Of a stretch of DNA of 64,000 bases, positions 15,556 through 24,850 are shown piece by piece. The translations under genes and the position numbers were made by a program. This DNA comes from Filifactor villosus (GTDB lineage Bacteria; Bacillota; Clostridia; Peptostreptococcales; Filifactoraceae): the NCBI RefSeq assembly GCF_042652965.1, contig NZ_JBHSHL010000013.1, positions 62,001-126,000 on the forward strand. Direction: 5' to 3'. How positions within the stretch are numbered: position 1 is the stretch's first letter; every line of letters begins with the position of its first letter. The notes beneath the pieces are model-generated. The model saw nothing but the letters and a program-made list of their open reading frames with translations, had not been told where the DNA came from and ran no database searches.

Positions 15556-16191
15556 GTGAGTATCATAGAACTGACAGAAAGACAACTGAGAATTATTGAG
15601 ATCGTCAAGAGCAATGAACCGATCACAAGTGAAGAGATCGCACAGCATCTCAACTTGACAAGGGCGACCTTGAGACCGGATCTGTCGATCTTGACAATGA
15701 GTAAGGTCCTCTATGCTCGACCGAAGGTGGGATACTTTTACGGAGATGTGACCGGAATAGGTCTTTCCCTTAAAGAGATTAGGGAGAGGACGGTTCGTGA
15801 GGCGATGAGTCTTCCTGTTACGATCGCGGAGAATGAGTCGATCCATTCGGCGATTGTACAGATGTTTTTGGAGGACGTGGGCAGTTTGTTTATCACACAT
15901 GAAGGAGGCCTGAGCGGGGTCATCTCTCGAAAGGATCTGCTCAAGTGCTCCGTAGGAGGAATGGATATTGAGAAACTTCCTGTGAGTATGGCAATGACAA
16001 GGATGCCCAATGTGATCTACGCAAGGCAGGACGAGAGTGTGGCTATGGCATTGCACAAGATCTTGCTCCATGAGGTGGATTGTCTTCCGGTGGTAGAACC
16101 GGATATGGATGATGAGAAGAAGCTTAGGGTAGTGGGACGTTTTTCCAAGACAAACATCAGCAGACTGTTGATGGAGGTCTTGGAGGACTAG
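15556..16191 (+). CDS. ccpN: Transcriptional repressor CcpN-like (HTH plus CBS domains)
   Basis: A 211-residue regulator. In B. subtilis CcpN represses gluconeogenic genes during glycolysis in response to ATP and ADP. The N-terminal helix-turn-helix (about 1-60; IIELTERQLRIIEIV, then LNLTRATLRPDLSILTMS) matches CcpN closely, and two CBS motifs (about 80-140 and 145-205) form the nucleotide sensor. The start is unusual: the GTG at 15556 overlaps the AAGGAGG site itself, yet alignment with CcpN (which begins MSTIEL) supports it. Non-standard ATC or ATA starts 6-9 bases later are an alternative. It leads the ccpN-ppsR-ppdK operon, and CcpN-like boxes lie in its promoter. Confidence 0.88.
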   Translation: MSIIELTERQLRIIEIVKSNEPITSEEIAQHLNLTRATLRPDLSILTMSKVLYARPKVGYFYGDVTGIGLSLKEIRERTVREAMSLPVTIAENESIHSAIVQMFLEDVGSLFITHEGGLSGVISRKDLLKCSVGGMDIEKLPVSMAMTRMPNVIYARQDESVAMALHKILLHEVDCLPVVEPDMDDEKKLRVVGRFSKTNISRLLMEVLED

Positions 16192-16222
16192 AGGAAATAA
16201 AAACACAGTAAGGGGATACTTT

Positions 16223-17044
16223 ATGAAAAAGATGTTTTATGTCGTGTCCGATTCCCTGGGCGAAACTGCGGCACAGGTGTTGAAGGCGGGACTGTCACAG
16301 TTTGATATGGAGGATTATGAGATACGAAGATTCTCCTATGTATTGAAAGAAGAGATCCTGAAGGATATTTTGGAAACTGCGGTGGAAGAAGATGCCCTGT
16401 TGGTCCACACTTTGGTGGAACTTAACCTGCTTGAGCTCATTGACGACTACAGGTACAAAAAAGGCCTGAGGACCATCGATATCATCGGTCCTACTCTTAC
16501 ACAGATCAACGCTATGACGGGCAAAGAACCTCGGAGAGAACCCGGGGTGATCCGGCAGTTGAACGACAGCTACTACAAAAGGGTGGAATCGATCGAGTTT
16601 GCAGTAAAATACGATGACGGAAAAGATCCGCGAGGAGCGTTGAAGGCGGACATCGTCCTTCTCGGGATCTCAAGGACCTCAAAGACTCCGTTGTCGATGT
16701 ATCTGGCAAATAAAAACATCAAGGTCGCAAACATTCCTTTGGTACCGGAGTCGCCCTTGCCGGACGAAGTCTTTGAGGTGCAGAAGACGAGGGTCGTCGG
16801 ACTTACAAATTCCCCTCAGAAACTCAATCAGATACGGACCGAGCGTTTAAAGGCTCTGGGTCTTCCAAAGGGCAATAAGTATTCGGATATGAATCGGATT
16901 TTGGAAGAGATAGATTATGCGGAAAAAATTATGAAGAAGATAGGATGTCCGGTCATCGATGTCTCCAACAAGGCGATCGAGGAAACGGCGGAGATCATTA
17001 TCAATATTATGAAACGAAACGGAATCAATATCTACAACCTATAA
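16223..17044 (+). CDS. ppsR: PPDK regulatory protein (bifunctional kinase/pyrophosphorylase)
   Basis: A 273-residue DUF299-family protein that inactivates pyruvate phosphate dikinase by ADP-dependent phosphorylation and reactivates it by Pi-dependent dephosphorylation. The family P-loop-like segment LLGISRTSKTPLS is at 146-158; the N-terminal segment YVVSDSLGETAAQV is also characteristic. It is encoded immediately before its predicted target ppdK, a context that separates it from PEP-synthase-regulating relatives. A moderate AAGGGG site precedes the ATG. Confidence 0.93.
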   Translation: MKKMFYVVSDSLGETAAQVLKAGLSQFDMEDYEIRRFSYVLKEEILKDILETAVEEDALLVHTLVELNLLELIDDYRYKKGLRTIDIIGPTLTQINAMTGKEPRREPGVIRQLNDSYYKRVESIEFAVKYDDGKDPRGALKADIVLLGISRTSKTPLSMYLANKNIKVANIPLVPESPLPDEVFEVQKTRVVGLTNSPQKLNQIRTERLKALGLPKGNKYSDMNRILEEIDYAEKIMKKIGCPVIDVSNKAIEETAEIIINIMKRNGINIYNL

Positions 17045-17070
17045 TAAAATAATTCGGGAGGTCTGAAAAC

Positions 17071-19701
17071 ATGAAGAAGTATGTGTACAATTTCAACGAA
17101 GGAAAGAAGGAGATGAAACATCTCCTGGGGGGAAAAGGAGCAAACCTTGCAGAGATGACGAACTTGGGCTTGAGTGTTCCTCCGGGTTTCACCATAACGA
17201 CGGAGGCTTGTATTGATTTCTACGATCAAAACGAAGAGATCTCCGAGGAGATGATGAACGAGATCAAAGAGCACGTCGGAAAGGTCGAAGAACAGCTCGG
17301 AAAGAAATTTGCCGATAAAGACCAACCTCTGCTGTTCTCCGTTCGTTCCGGAGCGGTCGTTTCCATGCCCGGTATGATGGATACCATCTTGAACCTGGGT
17401 CTGAATGATGAAACCGTCCAAGGTCTTGCTCGTTCAACAAACAACGAAAGGTTTGCGTATGACAGCTATAGGAGATTTATCCAAATGTTTTCCGATGTAG
17501 CGATGGGCATTTCCAAGTCGAGATTCGATCTGATTCTGGACAGCAAAAAAGAAGAGAAGGGCTATAAGGAAGATCCCGAGTTGACAGCGGAAGATCTGAA
17601 AGAGATCATCAAGGGCTATAAGGAGATCTATCTGGAAGAAAAGAGAGAAGAATTCCCTCAAGACCCGATGAAACAATTGTACTTAGCGGTGAAGGCGGTA
17701 TTTTCTTCGTGGAATAATGCAAGAGCGTTCACCTATCGTAACCTGAACGGCATCCCTCACAACTTGGGAACTGCGGTCAATGTTCAATCCATGGTCTTTG
17801 GAAATATGGGAAATGACTCGGGAACCGGAGTTGCCTTCTCGAGAAACCCTGCGGACGGAGAAAACAGGATCTTCGGCGAATTCTTGATGAACGCACAGGG
17901 AGAAGACGTCGTTGCAGGTATTCGTACCCCGAAATCCATCGATGAATTAAAGCAGGTCATGCCCGCCATTTACGAAGAATTTATTTCTTCTGCAAAAAAA
18001 CTGGAAAATCACTATAGAGATATGCAGGATATCGAGTTTACCATCCAAAATGAAAAACTCTACTTCCTTCAAACAAGAAATGGAAAGAGAACCGCAAAAG
18101 CGGCGATCAACGTAGCTGTAGATCTGGTTGAAGAAGGTCTGATCAGCAAGGAGGAAGCAGTGCTTCGAATTGAGAGCGCACAGCTTGACAACATCCTTCA
18201 TCCCAACTTTGATGAAAAAGCTCTAAAAAGTGCCGAGAAGATTGCAAAAGGGCTTCCGGCATCTCCGGGAGCGGCTTCGGGCAAGGTATATTTCACTGCG
18301 GAAGCGGTCGTGGAAGCACAGGGGCGCGGGGAGGCGTGTATTCTTGTAAGACAGGAAACATCTCCGGAAGATATCGAAGGAATGAACTCCGCAGAGGGTA
18401 TCTTGACTGCAAGAGGAGGAATGACTTCTCATGCGGCGGTCGTTGCTCGAGGAATGGGTAAGTGCTGTGTTGCAGGATGTCAGGAGATCCGTGTCGATGA
18501 AGCGGCAAAAGTGTTAAAGTATGGAAATAAGACTCTGAAAGAAGGAGATGTGATCTCTCTAAACGGAAGTACCGGAGAAGTTTACCTCGGAGATATCAAA
18601 AAGGTCAATGCCGAGTTGACAGGAAACTTTAAGAAGTTGATGGGATATATCGATGAGATCAAGAGATTGGGGGTAAGAACCAACGCGGATACCCCCAAAG
18701 ATGCAAAGACGGCTGTTGATTTCGGTGCGGAAGGTATCGGACTGTGCAGGACCGAGCACATGTTCTTCAATGAAGATCGTATTCCGAAGGTAAGAAGGAT
18801 GATCTTGGCAAAATCCGTGGAAATGAGAGAAAAAGCCTTGGCTGAACTTCTTCCCCATCAAAGAGAAGACTTTGCAGGCATCTATGAAGCAATGGGAGAG
18901 AGACCGGTGACCGTGCGTCTGCTCGATCCTCCTCTCCATGAATTTTTGCCTACGACCAAGGCGGACATCGAAACCTTGGCCGGCAGTATGGGAGTTTCGT
19001 TTGAAGAGTTGAAGGACGTTGTGGATTCCTTGCATGAAGTCAATCCGATGTTGGGACATAGGGGTTGCCGACTGGCAGTGACCTATCCGGAGATCTACCG
19101 TATGCAGGCGAGAGCGATCATGGAGGCGGCGATTGAGGTCAGCAGCAAACACGAGTATGATCTGGTACCTGAGATCATGGTTCCTCTGATCGGATCGGAG
19201 AAAGAACTGAAATTCGTCAAGGATCATATCGTCGATGAGATAGAGCAGGTGTTTGAAGAACAATCCACGAAACTGACATACAAGGTCGGAACGATGATAG
19301 AGATCCCCAGAGCGGCGATCACTGCCGATGAGATCGCAAATGAAGCGGAATTCTTCAGTTTCGGAACCAACGACCTGACTCAGATGGGCTTCGGATTCTC
19401 GAGAGATGACGCAGGCAAGTTTCTTGGAGAGTATGAAAACAACGAGATCCTTGAGGTAAGCCCGTTTGAGGCGATCGACCAAAAAGGAATAGGAAAACTG
19501 ATGAAGATGGCGGTAGAACTCGGTAAGTCGACCAGACCCGACATCCACTTGGGTATCTGCGGAGAACACGGAGGAGAACCTTCTTCCGTAGAATTCTGCC
19601 ATAAGATCGGTTTGGACTATGTATCCTGCTCTCCGTATCGGGTCCCGATCGCAAAACTGGCGGCGGCTCAAGCAGTGATCAAAGAAAAAATGGAAGGCTA
19701 G
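17071..19701 (+). CDS. ppdK: Pyruvate, phosphate dikinase
   Basis: This 876-residue enzyme interconverts pyruvate, ATP and Pi with PEP, AMP and PPi. The N-terminal ATP-grasp domain starts GGKGANLAEM; the swivelling phosphohistidine domain has GGMTSHAAVVARGMG with His454 as the phosphorylated residue and a neighbouring Thr452 as the usual regulatory site. The C-terminal PEP/pyruvate barrel ends with GICGEHGGEP, in which Cys830 is the expected catalytic cysteine. Full length for the family. GGGAGG precedes the ATG. It is the last gene of ccpN-ppsR-ppdK, so its level is predicted to respond to CcpN and its activity to PpsR. Confidence 0.97.
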   Translation: MKKYVYNFNEGKKEMKHLLGGKGANLAEMTNLGLSVPPGFTITTEACIDFYDQNEEISEEMMNEIKEHVGKVEEQLGKKFADKDQPLLFSVRSGAVVSMPGMMDTILNLGLNDETVQGLARSTNNERFAYDSYRRFIQMFSDVAMGISKSRFDLILDSKKEEKGYKEDPELTAEDLKEIIKGYKEIYLEEKREEFPQDPMKQLYLAVKAVFSSWNNARAFTYRNLNGIPHNLGTAVNVQSMVFGNMGNDSGTGVAFSRNPADGENRIFGEFLMNAQGEDVVAGIRTPKSIDELKQVMPAIYEEFISSAKKLENHYRDMQDIEFTIQNEKLYFLQTRNGKRTAKAAINVAVDLVEEGLISKEEAVLRIESAQLDNILHPNFDEKALKSAEKIAKGLPASPGAASGKVYFTAEAVVEAQGRGEACILVRQETSPEDIEGMNSAEGILTARGGMTSHAAVVARGMGKCCVAGCQEIRVDEAAKVLKYGNKTLKEGDVISLNGSTGEVYLGDIKKVNAELTGNFKKLMGYIDEIKRLGVRTNADTPKDAKTAVDFGAEGIGLCRTEHMFFNEDRIPKVRRMILAKSVEMREKALAELLPHQREDFAGIYEAMGERPVTVRLLDPPLHEFLPTTKADIETLAGSMGVSFEELKDVVDSLHEVNPMLGHRGCRLAVTYPEIYRMQARAIMEAAIEVSSKHEYDLVPEIMVPLIGSEKELKFVKDHIVDEIEQVFEEQSTKLTYKVGTMIEIPRAAITADEIANEAEFFSFGTNDLTQMGFGFSRDDAGKFLGEYENNEILEVSPFEAIDQKGIGKLMKMAVELGKSTRPDIHLGICGEHGGEPSSVEFCHKIGLDYVSCSPYRVPIAKLAAAQAVIKEKMEG

Positions 19702-19944
19702 ACAGAAGAATAAAGGACGAAAAGATCCTTGGAACATCAGTAAAGGTATATCTGATAACCCTGCTACTACCGTATTGTTTGATCGGGATATCAGAATGAT
19801 AACCCGCATAAGTACCGAACATACGTGCGGTTCCTGTGCAATTCAAGTTGAACGATCGACATAAACGCTCGGATGGAATAAGAGGGAGCTGAAACACACA
19901 GTAGTATAAGCAAGGGTAGTACCCCATAATTCAAAAAACGTTAT
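19702..19944. other. Gap after ppdK
   Basis: No gene seen. Scattered remnants of the intergenic elements occur, for example CAGTAGTATAA near 19900 and ATAATTCAAAAAACG near 19927, the latter resembling the left end of family C. Confidence 0.5.
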
Positions 19945-20063
19945 TAATACTATTCTCCGTTTGAAATACCGGGAATACAGAAGATATCGTTGCCGAAAAA
20001 CAATTCGGATGAGCCTATACTTCAAAGAATTCAACCTGTCAATTCTAATGGACAATAGTATAA
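19945..20063 (-). repeat. Dispersed element, family B
   Basis: Full-length reversed copy from TAATACTATTCTCCGTTTGA to TTCTAATGGACAATAGTATA, with CGTTGCCGAAAAACAATTCG inside. Confidence 0.8.
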
Positions 20064-20176
20064 TACGGGTATTTCTTTGAATTGTGGATATCAACAATCT
20101 GTGACCTATAGAAGATAAAATAATTTTTCATGGTCAAAAAACAGATATATCCATATTGCTATGGAAGAACAGTATA
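20064..20176 (-). repeat. Dispersed element, family A, abutting a family B copy
   Basis: Contains TTTGAATTGTGGATATCAAC, ATCTGTGACCTATAGAAGAT and CAGATATATCCATATTGCTA, ending GAACAGTATAA. The left terminal repeat is degenerate at the junction. Confidence 0.75.
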
Positions 20177-20228
20177 AAAGGGGCACAGACGATCAAAATC
20201 CTGATAAACGACCTTTATGACTATACGA

Positions 20229-20263
20229 AAAAGACACAGCAAAATATTTTGCTGTGTCTTTTC
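20229..20263 (-). terminator. Bidirectional terminator downstream of phosphoglucomutase
   Basis: AAAAGACACAGCAAAAT is followed directly by its exact reverse complement, giving a 17-bp perfect palindrome with T/A runs on both sides. It lies 67 bases past the minus-strand pgm stop codon. Confidence 0.85.
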
Positions 20264-20329
20264 TATATGGCTCCATATCAATCTGTGGAGTTCATCTTTG
20301 TTTGTCTTGGGATGTCAGGAGTTCGTATG

Positions 20330-22054
20330 CTAATCTATGGAGTGGAAGATCTCAAGCACGGTCTCATCCATGCGAGCGAGTTTCGCTTTTGCATCTTCAA
20401 CAGAGCTTCCTTCTGCTGAAAAGTAGATCTTGAGTTTGGGTTCGGTACCCGAAGGTCTCAGTGCGTACCAGGAACCGTCTTCAAAGATGAACTTGATGGC
20501 ATTCGTTTTTTCGACAGCTACGGTCAAAACTTCTCCGGTAGCGACAAGGGTGCGCTCGGAGAGGGAGTAGTCGATATATTCCTTTAACCTCATCCCTGCG
20601 ACTTCCTTGGGATAGCTCTTACGGTATTCCTTCATGATCCGAGCGATCTTTTGCTGTCCTTCAAGTCCCTCAGATACAAAGGACTTGGTATCCTCCCATA
20701 CATGACCGTGTTTTTGGAACAGGTCGTTGAGCACGTCGAGCAGGGTCTTTCCAAGGCTCTTATAATATCCTGCCGCTTCTGCGAGGATCATGGCTGCCGA
20801 TACCGCGTCTTTATCTCGAACAAAGGTCCCCACGGTATAGCCGATACTTTCTTCGTAGCCGAAGAGGACTTCTTTTTCTTTAGTTTTTTCGTAGTGGTTG
20901 GTTACGGCCGCGATGTTTTTGAAACCGGTCAAAACCTCCGTCATTTCAACACCGTAGCTTTCAGCGATTTTTCTACCCAATTCTGCCGTAACGATGGTCT
21001 TGATCATAAGAGCGTTTTTCATAAGACTGCCTTTTTCCTTCATGGAGGACAGAAGGTATTCGATGAGCAAAGCTCCTGTCTGGTTTCCGGTCAGAGCCTG
21101 ATAAGAGTCTGAGGTCTTGCACATGACCGCCAATCGGTCGGAGTCGGGATCGGTTGCGATAAGAAGGTCGGCATTCACTTTTTCTGCAAGTTTTAATGAG
21201 TATTCAAAGGCTGCGATGTCCTCCGGGTTTGGATACTCGATAGTAGGAAAACGTCCGTCGGGTCGTTCCTGTTCCTCCACAACATGGACGTTTTTGAAAC
21301 CTCGTTCGCTCAATACTCTTCGCACGGGGATATTACCCGCTCCATTTAGGGGGGTGTAGACGATACAGATGTCTTTATCTACTTCCTTGTCACGCAGAGA
21401 GAGTTCCTTGACCTTGTCGAGGTAGATGGTGTCGATGGGTTCTCCGATGTAGGTGAGAAGTCCTTTTTCCAGAGCTTCTTCTTTCTTCATTATCGGAATG
21501 GAGGCGAAGTCTTTGATCTTATCGATCTCATCGAGAATCTTATCTGCGATGTCGTTCTTAATCTGAGATCCTTCTTCCCAATAGACCTTGTATCCGTTGT
21601 ATTCTTTAGGGTTGTGGCTTGCCGTGATATTGAGACCCCCGGCACAGTTGAGATGCCGCACGGTGAAGGAGAGTTGAGGAGTACTTCTCAAGTCTTCATA
21701 GAGATAGGCTTTGACACCGTTTCCCGCAAGGACGAGGGCGGCGATCTCGGCAAATTCGTCCGACTTGACACGGCAGTCGTGAGCGATGGCTACCCCCCGG
21801 TTTGCATAGCTCTCGCCGAAGGAGAGGATGACCTTGGCAAAGGCGTGAGTTGCTCTTGCAATGATGTACCTGTTCATACGGTTGGTACCTGCACCGAGCT
21901 TTCCTCGAAGTCCGGCGGTCCCGAATTCAAGATCGCGATAAAAACGGTCTTGGATCTCGTTTTCATCTCCCTGGAGCAGGTGTAGTTCCTTCTTTGTTTC
22001 TTCATCGATGAAGGCATCTGTCAACCATTGTTCATATCGTTGTTTGTAGTCCAT
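20330..22054 (-). CDS. Phosphoglucomutase/phosphomannomutase (alpha-D-phosphohexomutase)
   Basis: A 574-residue enzyme interconverting glucose-1-phosphate and glucose-6-phosphate, supplying sugar nucleotides for wall polymers or glycogen. The phosphoserine loop ITASHNP places Ser146 as the catalytic residue. The metal-binding DPDSDR (in ATDPDSDRLAV) is near 307, and the sugar-binding GYEES (about 400) and phosphate-binding RPSGTEPK (near the C-terminus) are intact. Length matches the PgcA/YhxB group of Firmicutes. AGGAAG precedes the ATG. It shares its strand and a short gap with the TIGR01212 gene upstream. Confidence 0.93.
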   Translation of the reverse strand: MDYKQRYEQWLTDAFIDEETKKELHLLQGDENEIQDRFYRDLEFGTAGLRGKLGAGTNRMNRYIIARATHAFAKVILSFGESYANRGVAIAHDCRVKSDEFAEIAALVLAGNGVKAYLYEDLRSTPQLSFTVRHLNCAGGLNITASHNPKEYNGYKVYWEEGSQIKNDIADKILDEIDKIKDFASIPIMKKEEALEKGLLTYIGEPIDTIYLDKVKELSLRDKEVDKDICIVYTPLNGAGNIPVRRVLSERGFKNVHVVEEQERPDGRFPTIEYPNPEDIAAFEYSLKLAEKVNADLLIATDPDSDRLAVMCKTSDSYQALTGNQTGALLIEYLLSSMKEKGSLMKNALMIKTIVTAELGRKIAESYGVEMTEVLTGFKNIAAVTNHYEKTKEKEVLFGYEESIGYTVGTFVRDKDAVSAAMILAEAAGYYKSLGKTLLDVLNDLFQKHGHVWEDTKSFVSEGLEGQQKIARIMKEYRKSYPKEVAGMRLKEYIDYSLSERTLVATGEVLTVAVEKTNAIKFIFEDGSWYALRPSGTEPKLKIYFSAEGSSVEDAKAKLARMDETVLEIFHSID

Positions 22055-22080
22055 AAAACATCTTCCTTTCTATTTATTAT

Positions 22081-23010
22081 TTAAGTTTTCGGCTTCCAAT
22101 ATTTTCCCTGGTAAAGATCGTTCATCCTCATCTTCCGATCGATGCCGTTCAATACGGCTCTCTTGTCCTTGATCCAGTTCGGAGCAATCAAGGTCCTCTT
22201 GTCCCCGTCTCCGGTCAGTCTATGGATGACGATGTCGGGCGAGATATGACACAGAAGATCGGCGACCGTATCGATATACTCATCTCTTTCCATAAGAGGA
22301 AAGGGATGAGAGAGGTAGTAGGGATAAAGGTCCGTATCCGAAGAGATGTAAAGGATGTGGATCTTGAGCCCCCATATTCCGCGGTCGGAGAGATAGGTGA
22401 CGGTGTCAATGATATCCCGGCGAGTTTCGGACGGCAGATTGACGATGATATGAGCGACAGTCGGTATTTTGAGCGCTCGCAGCTTTCCAAGAGCCTCTTC
22501 AAAGACGGGAAGAGAATAGCCCCTTCTCAAAAAAACGGCAGTTTCCTCGTGGATGGTCTGTAAGCCGAGTTCTATCCAGAGGAAGGTTTTTCTATGGTAG
22601 GAGGACAGGAGTTCCAGCACCTCATCCGACAGGCAGTCGGGTCTTGTAGCAATGGCAAGTCCCATGGTCCCCGGAAAAGAAAGAGCTTCGTCATAGAGGG
22701 CCTTCAGCATGCTTACAGGTGCGTAGGTATTGGTGAAACTTTGGAAGTAGGCGATATAGGAAGCCTCCTTCCACTTCTCGGAAAGAAGGCTGATCTGTTG
22801 CTCCATCTGTGCACGTATGCCGTTTGCCTCCGAAGTGAATTCTCCGGCGCCTTCTTCTCCGCAAAAGATACAACCTCTGTGACCGATCGTTCCATCGCGG
22901 TTGGGGCAGGTAAAACCTCCGTCGAGAGAAAGTTTGATGACCTTCCTGCCGAACTTCTCCTTCAGGTATTGATTTAATGTATAGTAAGCTTTGTTGTTCC
23001 AATAATTCAT
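22081..23010 (-). CDS. TIGR01212-family radical-SAM protein
   Basis: A 309-residue radical-SAM protein of the YtqA/YhcC type. The spaced cysteines FTCPNRDG then GCIFCGEEG (Cys35, Cys47, Cys50) bind the iron-sulfur cluster, with the unusually long first interval typical of this Elp3-like family. GGAGEFTSEANGIRAQ-like and ELGLQTIHE segments are also family hallmarks. I start at the ATG reading MNYWNNKAYY, 8 bases after GAGGAG; a longer frame to 23043 has no site. The substrate is not established, though a link to RNA modification is suspected. It lies 26 bases upstream of the phosphoglucomutase gene on the same strand. Confidence 0.85.
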   Translation of the reverse strand: MNYWNNKAYYTLNQYLKEKFGRKVIKLSLDGGFTCPNRDGTIGHRGCIFCGEEGAGEFTSEANGIRAQMEQQISLLSEKWKEASYIAYFQSFTNTYAPVSMLKALYDEALSFPGTMGLAIATRPDCLSDEVLELLSSYHRKTFLWIELGLQTIHEETAVFLRRGYSLPVFEEALGKLRALKIPTVAHIIVNLPSETRRDIIDTVTYLSDRGIWGLKIHILYISSDTDLYPYYLSHPFPLMERDEYIDTVADLLCHISPDIVIHRLTGDGDKRTLIAPNWIKDKRAVLNGIDRKMRMNDLYQGKYWKPKT

Positions 23011-23244
23011 AATGACTCTCCTCACCCTTTCTATTATACACAAAGAGGAAGGGCTTTTCTATGTGAACTTGGAAATCTTTTCTGCAACAGGCTTCGGGAT
23101 ATGTTGAAGTATCGCCTGAACGACAGATCCTTACCTGTCAGTTGTCCGAATTGACCTCTTGGTGAATATCACGTACAAACAAATACAAATATGATATATT
23201 GAATATAAACCAAAAGGGTGCACCCGAAAGGAAGGTGGTAGTCG

Positions 23245-23688
23245 ATGAAGATACAGTTTTTGAATGACAAATATGCGGACGATATTGTAGTTACCGTTTC
23301 TGCAAAGGAATATGACGTCAAGGTAGAAAAAATTATAAACCTTCTTGGAAAAATGAATCAGGGAGAGGAGAAGTTGGTCGTTGAAAAAGAGGAGAAGATC
23401 TACCTTCTAAAGGAAGATGAGATATACAGCTTTTTTTCTCAAGACGGAAGGATCTATGCAAAGACAAAGGAAGATACCTTTATCACAAGAGAACGTCTCT
23501 ACGAGATAGAAGAACGATTGGAGGGGAAGTTTATTCGTATATCGAAATCCGTCTTGGTCAACAAGAACTATATCCGTTCTTTGGAGATGGAATTTAACGG
23601 AAAGATGATCCTGTATTTGGACAACGGAGAGGCGGAGTATACATCGAGAAGTTATCTGAAAAAGATCAAACAGAGTCTGGGTCTGTAA
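23245..23688 (+). CDS. LytTR DNA-binding regulator
   Basis: A 147-residue protein whose C-terminal 95 residues form a LytTR DNA-binding domain: LKEDEIYSFFSQDGRIYAKT, then FIRISKSVLVNKNYIRSLE and LYLDNGEAEYTSRSYLKKIK. The N-terminal 50 residues are not a receiver domain, so it is not a classical response regulator. This short LytTR type is commonly paired with a DUF3021 membrane protein, as here. GGAAGG precedes the ATG. The expected immediate coupling to the DUF3021 gene is interrupted by about 307 bases that include a decayed family B element. Confidence 0.88.
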   Translation: MKIQFLNDKYADDIVVTVSAKEYDVKVEKIINLLGKMNQGEEKLVVEKEEKIYLLKEDEIYSFFSQDGRIYAKTKEDTFITRERLYEIEERLEGKFIRISKSVLVNKNYIRSLEMEFNGKMILYLDNGEAEYTSRSYLKKIKQSLGL

Positions 23689-23803
23689 TACCGTTATGCG
23701 TTTGAATTGTCGATTGTAATGTATGCTACAGGATTTTAAACTGCCGCATTGTAATTTGTAGGTCGGATATAACCGCTCCTCGCTTGGACAATAGTGTACG
23801 TGG
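23687..23803 (-). repeat. Decayed family B-like element between LytTR and DUF3021 genes
   Basis: Begins TAATACCGTTATGCGTTTGA and ends TTGGACAATAGTGTACG, keeping the terminal pattern of reversed B copies with a weakly similar interior. Bases 23804-23995 show nothing further. Confidence 0.4.
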
Positions 23804-23995
23804 ATGGAAAAAGAGATTCGGAAAACATCGGACAAGGATATAAACTACCCCTTGCGTTGTTTCGAGAAATATGGAAGTTCTGTCAAGTATAAATGTATTT
23901 ATACGAGAAAAATTGACGTTATACCATTTTTTGAATTGTATGGGATCTATTTTATTAAAAAGGATTAAAATTATTGGAATAAGGAGGATAAGAGG

Positions 23996-24391
23996 ATGAA
24001 AACAACAACTCATATCAAAAATATTATAAACGGGATCAGTACCGCTCTGTTTATCAATTCGACGATTTGGCTCGCACATCCCGAAATTGAAAAGGCATAC
24101 TATATCAGGAGCTACATTGCCTCGCTTGCGATCGGTGTGGTCGCGGGTCTAAGTTCAAGCATATTTGCGATCGAAACTTGGTCGCTTGCCAAGAAAACGA
24201 TCCTACACTATCTTTTGATCGGGGGCATCGTAACTTCAGCCGGAGTCTGGGCAGGCTGGCTACAGGATATGAAGTATACGGGAGGTTTCCTGTTTCTCTT
24301 CAGTTTGATCTATCTGATTATCTATCTTTGCGCTCTCTTCCTACAAAAAAACGAGATCGAGAAGATAAACAGGGAACTGAAGAAGAGATAG
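23996..24391 (+). CDS. DUF3021 membrane protein
   Basis: A 131-residue protein with four predicted membrane helices (about 10-30, 38-60, 68-90, 95-118) and a charged C-terminal tail (EIEKINRELKKR). It fits the DUF3021 family, which typically partners a small LytTR regulator and is thought to hold it in check at the membrane. GGAGG precedes the ATG at a good distance. The 307-base separation from the LytTR gene is larger than usual for such pairs. Confidence 0.75.
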   Translation: MKTTTHIKNIINGISTALFINSTIWLAHPEIEKAYYIRSYIASLAIGVVAGLSSSIFAIETWSLAKKTILHYLLIGGIVTSAGVWAGWLQDMKYTGGFLFLFSLIYLIIYLCALFLQKNEIEKINRELKKR

Positions 24392-24735
24392 GGTTCGAAA
24401 GAGCGATGTTGATGTATGAAGGAAGGGTCGGATCCGATCTTATGGGATTATCCGTTTAAGGCGTTGATGTCCGCGGTTTTTACTCCGTACAAGATGTTCG
24501 TGGTCGCTATTATCGATATGGCTGCTTTTCTATCGAATAAATAGTATTACAAACAGGATTTCGCTCGGATCAATGCAGGGATGTTGCAAAACATATCCGA
24601 ACATACATTTGTTATAAAAGGATCTTGGATCAGACTGTTCTCCTGATATGGTCTCGGTTTGATACTTGCAAATACAAAGAGGGAGGGTTTCGAAACGAAC
24701 TTGGTTTCATTTTGAGACTCTCCCTTTCCGATTTA
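24392..24735. other. Gap before asp23 promoter
   Basis: No gene seen. An element-end fragment (TTTTCTATCGAATAAATAGT) is near 24521. A stem of AGGGAGGGTTTC with GAGACTCTCCCT spans roughly 24680-24720 and could terminate transcription in either direction. Confidence 0.45.
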
Positions 24736-24765
24736 TTGTGAATAAACGGTAATTTGGGGTATAAT
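24736..24765 (+). promoter_or_regulatory. Predicted sigma-A promoter of asp23-fakA
   Basis: TTGTGA, 18-base spacer, TATAAT, 86 bases before the asp23-like gene. Confidence 0.65.
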
Positions 24766-24850
24766 AGGGAAAGAACTTGAAGGAAGTTTACAAATAAGAT
24801 AAAATAAAATCGAAGAACAAAACAGAGCATTGTTTTGAAAGGAGGCAGTT

